Positions 6,614 to 9,800 of a stretch of DNA of 9,800 nt are shown piece after piece. The notes under the pieces were generated by a model that did no database searches, was not told where the DNA came from, and was given only the letters and a program-made list of their open reading frames with translations. The stretch is from an uncultured Collinsella sp. (GTDB lineage Bacteria > Actinomycetota > Coriobacteriia > Coriobacteriales > Coriobacteriaceae). Every line of letters begins with the position of its first letter. The stretch's first letter is position 1. The position numbers were made by a program, and so were the translations under genes. The stretch lies in contig URMZ01000043.1 of assembly GCA_900549025.1 (NCBI GenBank), forward strand, positions 1 to 9,800, read 5' to 3'.

Positions 6614-6627
6614 TTGAAACGCATCAA
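6614..6627. promoter_or_regulatory. LacI-family operator, likely autoregulatory
   Basis: TTGAAACGCATCAA is an imperfect palindrome centred on CG (6620/6621), as typical LacI/GalR operators are. The outer arms TTGA/TCAA are perfectly symmetric. It lies just after the expected transcription start and ends 10 bp before the ATG, so a bound repressor would block its own gene. Confidence 0.6.
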
Positions 6628-6637
6628 AGGGGCCGCT

Positions 6638-7750
6638 ATGGCAAAGGTTAAAATCAGCGACGTCGCGCGCGAAGCCGGGGTTTCGTTGGGCACGGTTTCC
6701 AACGCGCTCAACCATCCCGAAAAGTTGCGTCCCGAGACCCTCAAGCTCATTAACGAAACCATCAATCGACTGGGCTACCTGCCCAACCAAAGCGCTCGTC
6801 AGCTTGCGGGCGGCGCCACCAAGTCCTTTGGCCTGGTGCTCCCCCGTCTCGATCACGGCTTTTCGCTCCAAATCGCCAGCGGCGCCCATAACGAAGCCCG
6901 CAAGCACGGCTACGACCTGCTCATCGCCAACGCCGATAACGACGATATTCTCGAGGACCATTACCTGCGCTACTTTATGGGCACCCAGATGTCCGGCGTC
7001 ATGGTTCAGCCCATGGCATCCCCCGACTGGCACCCCGCCATGACCAAGATGCCCGTGCCGATCGTCCATCTGGACATCCATTGCTCCGAGCCCGGCTACT
7101 ACGTAGCGGCCGACAACGAGGCCCAGGGTCGCATCATTGCCGAACTCGCCATCGCCCGCGGTGCACGCCATATCTCCGTTGTGGGTAGAGCAGCATTTAT
7201 GCAACTCACCCTGCGCGTCCTTGGCATTCATAAGGCGCTCGCCCTACATCCCGACATCAAGATCGAAGTCATTGACGCCGGCGAGTGGAACACGGCGGCC
7301 GACGGCTATGGTATCGGTAGCCAAATCGCCGAGCGTCCCGCCGACGAACGCCCCGATTTTGTCGTCGGTCTAACCGACGTGCTGGCCTCGGGTGTCGTTT
7401 CGGCACTGGTCGACAAGGGCATCTCTGTCCCCGGGCAAGTACGCGTAGCAGGCTGCGATGGCAACCCGCTCGCTTGGAGCGGATCGGTCCCGCTCACTAC
7501 GGTAGCGCCACCGGGCTACGAGATTGGCCGCAAGGGTGTCCAGCTGCTGATGGAGCAAATCGAGAACAAGGCCCCGGCAAAGACCAAGCATATCCGCGTC
7601 GGCTCCGCAGCGCGCACCGTCACCGCAGCCACCGCCGCCGAGGATATCAACCGCCAAGAACTGGTACGTCCGTTCCTACTGGAGCGCGCCAGCACCCAGG
7701 CAAGCACCCAGACCGACGCCACGGCCATCAACCTCGGCGCGTATCTATAG
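6638..7750 (+). CDS. LacI/GalR-family transcriptional regulator
   Basis: A 370-residue sugar-responsive DNA-binding protein. The N-terminal HTH (5-26, KISDVAREAGVSLGTVSNALN) and hinge helix region (about 46-60) match the family closely. A periplasmic-binding-protein-like effector domain follows, from about 63 to 345, with the normal two-lobe pattern (SFGLVLPRLDHGFS 63-76, SGVMVQP 119-125, PDFVVGLTDVLASGVV 239-254, VRVAGCDGNP 268-277, PLTTV 285-289). The C-terminus carries a low-complexity tail of about 20 residues rich in Ala, Thr and Gln (350-363). The start at 6638 is supported by AAAGGGG (6626-6632) and by the promoter and operator just upstream. An in-frame start at 6431 would lie far upstream of that promoter. 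The effector is unknown. Candidate targets are itself and perhaps the convergent phosphatase gene or a sugar locus elsewhere; no sugar transporter lies alongside. Confidence 0.93.
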   Translation: MAKVKISDVAREAGVSLGTVSNALNHPEKLRPETLKLINETINRLGYLPNQSARQLAGGATKSFGLVLPRLDHGFSLQIASGAHNEARKHGYDLLIANADNDDILEDHYLRYFMGTQMSGVMVQPMASPDWHPAMTKMPVPIVHLDIHCSEPGYYVAADNEAQGRIIAELAIARGARHISVVGRAAFMQLTLRVLGIHKALALHPDIKIEVIDAGEWNTAADGYGIGSQIAERPADERPDFVVGLTDVLASGVVSALVDKGISVPGQVRVAGCDGNPLAWSGSVPLTTVAPPGYEIGRKGVQLLMEQIENKAPAKTKHIRVGSAARTVTAATAAEDINRQELVRPFLLERASTQASTQTDATAINLGAYL

Positions 7751-7778
7751 CACGCCCGCAAGTATGCCAAGTCGCCGC

Positions 7779-7822
7779 TTAAGCAAAAGGGGCTCGACCA
7801 TTGTCGGGCCCCTTTTGCTTAA
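7779..7822. terminator. Bidirectional terminator between lacI-type and HAD genes
   Basis: A 20-bp stem (7779-7798 with 7803-7822, one G-T pair) closes a 4-nt loop CATT. The stem carries an A-run on its left side and CCCCTTTTGCTT on its right, so both strands end in a T-rich segment. It lies 28 bp after the lacI-type stop and 41 bp after the phosphatase stop on the other strand. Confidence 0.9.
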
Positions 7823-7863
7823 ACGCACACGTGGGCAATTGCTCGTTTCAACACCGCAATTGT

Positions 7864-8514
7864 CTAGCGCACGGCCTTGACTGCCGCCGCCAGGTCTAAC
7901 AACGTATCGAGCACGGCCTCGCAGCCATCCACCACGTCCTGCGGCAGCGGCACGATATCGGGGACGGCAAAGACATGGCAGCCGGCCGTGATGCCCGAGA
8001 TGCAGCCGTTGCGCGAATCCTCGACCACGGCACACTCCTCGGGAACAAAGCCCACGCGCTCGCAGGCAAGCAGATACATCTCGGGGTCGGGCTTGCCGTG
8101 CGCGACGTCCTCGCCGCAGGTCACCGTTTCAAACTTGTCAAAAAGACCGACCATCTTAAGGTTGCGCTCGGCCGTAACGAGGCGCGACGACGTCGCCAGG
8201 CCCACGTGATAGCCCGCAGCCAGCAGCTCGTCTATGCACTCGGCGGCACCGGCCTTAAGCTCCAGATCGGTCTTGACCATCTCGTCGCGAATCTCCTTGT
8301 GGCGGACATAGATCGCCTCGGTGGTTTCATGGCTACCGTAATGCTTATCAAGGATGTCCATGACATCGGGTAGCGTGCGGCCGATAAACTGATGAATCAG
8401 CGCATCATCAATCGCGATCCCCAGCTCGGCGGCGCCCGCCTTCCATGCCTTGATGCCCAAACGCTCGGTATCGACCAGCGTTCCGTCCATGTCAAAAATA
8501 ACAGCCTTGATCAT
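7864..8514 (-). CDS. HAD-superfamily hydrolase, beta-phosphoglucomutase-like
   Basis: A 216-residue cytoplasmic phosphatase or phosphomutase of HAD subfamily IA. Motif I is DMDGTLVDTE (8-17) with nucleophile Asp8 and acid/base Asp10. A small helical cap spans about 16-85. Motif II is ATSS (107-110), motif III is Lys141 in GKPDPEMY, and motif IV is VVEDSRNG (163-170) with Glu165 and Asp166 binding Mg. The Rossmann core is complete. Such proteins act on small phosphorylated metabolites, often sugar phosphates, or interconvert beta-glucose 1- and 6-phosphate; the motifs alone cannot tell these apart. The start at 8514 follows GAGGGG with 6-nt spacing. Longer in-frame starts up to 8595 add a stretch encoded by the A/T-rich promoter zone and are rejected. 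The gene is divergent from larE (167 bp) and converges on the LacI-type gene. A link with that regulator is possible but unproven. Confidence 0.93.
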   Translation of the reverse strand: MIKAVIFDMDGTLVDTERLGIKAWKAGAAELGIAIDDALIHQFIGRTLPDVMDILDKHYGSHETTEAIYVRHKEIRDEMVKTDLELKAGAAECIDELLAAGYHVGLATSSRLVTAERNLKMVGLFDKFETVTCGEDVAHGKPDPEMYLLACERVGFVPEECAVVEDSRNGCISGITAGCHVFAVPDIVPLPQDVVDGCEAVLDTLLDLAAAVKAVR

Positions 8515-8557
8515 ATCGATCCCCTCGCCGGATTGCATTACCGCCACTCTACCGCAC

Positions 8558-8586
8558 TTTACAAACTTGTATATAACGTATATAGC
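8558..8586 (+). promoter_or_regulatory. Predicted larE promoter in an A/T-rich divergent region
   Basis: TTTACA (8558-8563, 5/6), a 17-bp spacer and TATAGC (8581-8586, 4/6) face larE. The same stretch holds a dyad TACAA-AC-TTGTA (8560-8571) and the near-palindrome TATATAACGTATATA (8570-8584). These could carry minus-strand -10 boxes (TATATA, TATACA) for the phosphatase gene or bind a regulator. The larE leader would be about 90 nt. Confidence 0.45.
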
Positions 8587-8681
8587 ATATTGCACTTTCG
8601 TTACATAGATAGAAGTCTTATGGCGAGTGGCTCGGTAGGATTATAGTTTCATCCGAGCTTTAATAACTGTAAGGAACTTTC

Positions 8682-9560
8682 ATGCTTTCAGACACCGCCG
8701 CACCTGCAGAGGAGCTTCAGTACAAACTCGCAGCGCTCGAGCAGCTGCTTTTGGCATACGGACGCGTCGCCATCGGCTTTTCCGGCGGCGTCGACAGCAG
8801 CTTTTTAGCCGCGGTCTGCGCCCGCATCATGCCTGGCAGCACGCTTCTCGTTCACCTCACCACACCGCTCATCGGCACGCCTGAACAGGCTTCGTTTGAG
8901 CGGTCCGTTGACGGGCAAGCCAACGAGGAGCCGCACTTTAAGCTCCCCGTGCTCAATCTTTCGGTCGATCAGTTGCAGCTCCCCCAAGTAGCCTGCAATG
9001 ACGCCAATCGCTGCTACCACTGCAAGCACGCCGGCTTTACCGCCATCGTCAACCACGCCAAGTCGCTCGGCTTTCCCACCGTCATCGATGGCAGCAATGC
9101 AAGCGATCGCGGTGACTACCGCCCCGGCATGCGCGCGGCAGAAGAGCTCGACGTACGCTCCCCTCTCATGGAGGTCGGCTTTACCAAGGACGAAGAGCGC
9201 GAGCTGCTGCGCGCATGGGGCTATCCCGTTTGGAACCTGCCGGCGGGAGCCTGCCTTGCCACGCGTGTCCCCACGGGCGAGGAGCTTACGCGCGAGAAGG
9301 TCGATTTAATCCGCGCCTGCGAGGATTACCTGCACGGTCTTGACTTGGCGCAGGTCCGCGCGCGCTTGGTCGGCGGCTGCATGCATATCGAGGCCGCCCC
9401 CGCAGATGTCGCCAAGATTGCCGCTCTCGGCGGCACCGGCGTCGATGCCGAGGGCAAAACCCCGCTGCCCGCCGCCATCGAGTCCGCGCTGCGCGAACTG
9501 GGCTGCGGCCACATCTCCCCCGAGGTCACCCCCTACATCCACGGCAACATGAACCTGTAG
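8682..9560 (+). CDS. larE: LarE-type ATP-dependent sulfur transferase
   Basis: A 292-residue cytoplasmic PP-loop enzyme of the LarE family. LarE adenylates a carboxylate of pyridinium dicarboxylate mononucleotide and inserts sulfur, a step to the nickel-pincer nucleotide cofactor of lactate racemase and related racemases. The PP-loop is SGGVDSS (34-40). Family motifs are RCYHCK (110-115), GSNASDRGDYRPG (137-149), SPLMEVGFTK (160-169) and PAGACLATR (187-195), the last carrying the Cys191 expected as sulfur donor. Arg226 and Arg228 (RAR) fit the conserved C-terminal RxR. With Cys111 and Cys114 present, this looks like the three-cysteine variant. Such forms are reported to bind a [4Fe-4S] cluster in place of sacrificing a single Cys; that reading is from memory of the family. 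AAGGAA (8671-8676) lies 5 nt before the ATG. LarB, LarC and LarA are not in the window. The two-hairpin element starts right after the stop. Confidence 0.92.
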   Translation: MLSDTAAPAEELQYKLAALEQLLLAYGRVAIGFSGGVDSSFLAAVCARIMPGSTLLVHLTTPLIGTPEQASFERSVDGQANEEPHFKLPVLNLSVDQLQLPQVACNDANRCYHCKHAGFTAIVNHAKSLGFPTVIDGSNASDRGDYRPGMRAAEELDVRSPLMEVGFTKDEERELLRAWGYPVWNLPAGACLATRVPTGEELTREKVDLIRACEDYLHGLDLAQVRARLVGGCMHIEAAPADVAKIAALGGTGVDAEGKTPLPAAIESALRELGCGHISPEVTPYIHGNMNL

Positions 9561-9704
9561 GTTGCGCCGTTTTACAAACGGCGTAACTGCTCGGCGCTGC
9601 GCGGGCTCCGGGCACGGCAATCTGACGTTCAACTTCACGGGCGCGACCAAAAGGTCAGCGCCCGCTTGTTTCACGTCACCTTACCGCACCCGGAGCCCGC
9701 TCGC
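9561..9704 (+). repeat. Two-hairpin structured repeat, copy 2
   Basis: Hairpin 1 begins at the base after the larE stop. It is a 12-bp stem (9561-9572 with 9576-9587, one G-T) with a 3-nt loop. Hairpin 2 pairs 9601-9612 with 9689-9700 (perfect), 9615-9620 with 9681-9686 (one mismatch), TGACGT (9623-9628) with 9673-9678, 9638-9644 with 9658-9664, and 9645-9648 with 9653-9656. The apical loop is AAAA and A9657 is bulged. It matches copy 1 (61-201) in architecture, in the CA/CA internal loop, in the bulged A and in the 3' boundary GCTCGCTCGC, while most of the outer stem differs in sequence but stays paired. Its position suggests the larE 3' end is formed or protected here. No T-tract follows, so simple intrinsic termination is doubtful. 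Confidence 0.82.
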
Positions 9705-9737
9705 TCGCATATGCTCAACCTGGACTGCGTTAACTGA

Positions 9738-9788
9738 CCTACCAAAAAGGGACAGGTTTATTTTGGCAGGTTTTATCTGGGGAAACGC
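9738..9788 (+). repeat. Stem-loop repeat R5 (GGGACAGG core)
   Basis: CCTACCAAAA (9738-9747) pairs with TTTTGGCAGG (9761-9770) with one mismatch around GGGACAGGTTTA. Bases 9748-9788 are identical to the inverse of 6519-6559. After it, the sequence AACGCAAACAGGGCCGC runs to the window end. This resembles the start of the terminator that follows R2 (AATGCAACAAGGCCCGGC), so a terminator probably continues past 9800. Confidence 0.8.
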
Positions 9789-9800
9789 AAACAGGGCCGC

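Noticed and set aside
6431..6637. Extended N-terminus of the LacI-type regulator
   Set aside because: The segment covers the stem-loop repeats, promoter and operator; LacI proteins begin directly with the HTH, as the 6638 start does.

Overview
The window looks like chromosomal DNA of a high-GC Gram-positive bacterium. GC-rich third codon positions, Shine-Dalgarno starts, sigma70-type promoters with extended -10 boxes (TGCTACAAT, TGCTACAGT) and the gene set suggest an intestinal actinobacterium of the Coriobacteriia, Collinsella or a relative. This assignment is from recollection of such genomes and was not tested. I see no rRNA, tRNA, CRISPR array, insertion sequence or prophage gene.

Layout: 1-282 is gene-free and holds a GC hairpin, a long two-hairpin repeat (61-201) and a short stem-loop. 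Three minus-strand genes follow: a one-pass membrane protein of unknown function (283-858), a Fis-type HTH regulator with a degenerate AAA+ domain (943-2160), and a YeiH-family putative sulfate exporter (2427-3461). The 266 bp between the last two hold tandem hairpins, a promoter and two dyads. A FadR-type GntR regulator (3625-4356, plus) is divergent from the exporter. It converges on glmS (4473-6320, minus) across a stem-loop repeat and a terminator. glmS is divergent from a LacI-family regulator (6638-7750, plus) over 317 bp holding operator-like half-sites, two stem-loop repeats and the LacI promoter and operator. A 20-bp-stem bidirectional terminator separates lacI from a convergent HAD phosphatase gene (7864-8514, minus). 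A larE homologue (8682-9560, plus) follows, then a second copy of the two-hairpin repeat and another stem-loop repeat to the window end.

The genes look like separate transcription units, not one pathway. GlmS supplies amino sugar for cell-wall synthesis, LarE makes a nickel-pincer cofactor intermediate, the HAD enzyme probably acts on a sugar phosphate, and three different regulators sit next to likely targets.

The most unusual material is non-coding. (1) A two-hairpin element of about 140 nt occurs at 61-201 and 9561-9704. Its core is 57/64 identical, while the flanking stems have diverged with compensatory changes at seven base pairs. (2) A family of short stem-loops is built around GGGACAGG (five members, one divergent), placed at gene ends and between promoters. 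Both may be dispersed, possibly functional repeat families of this genome.
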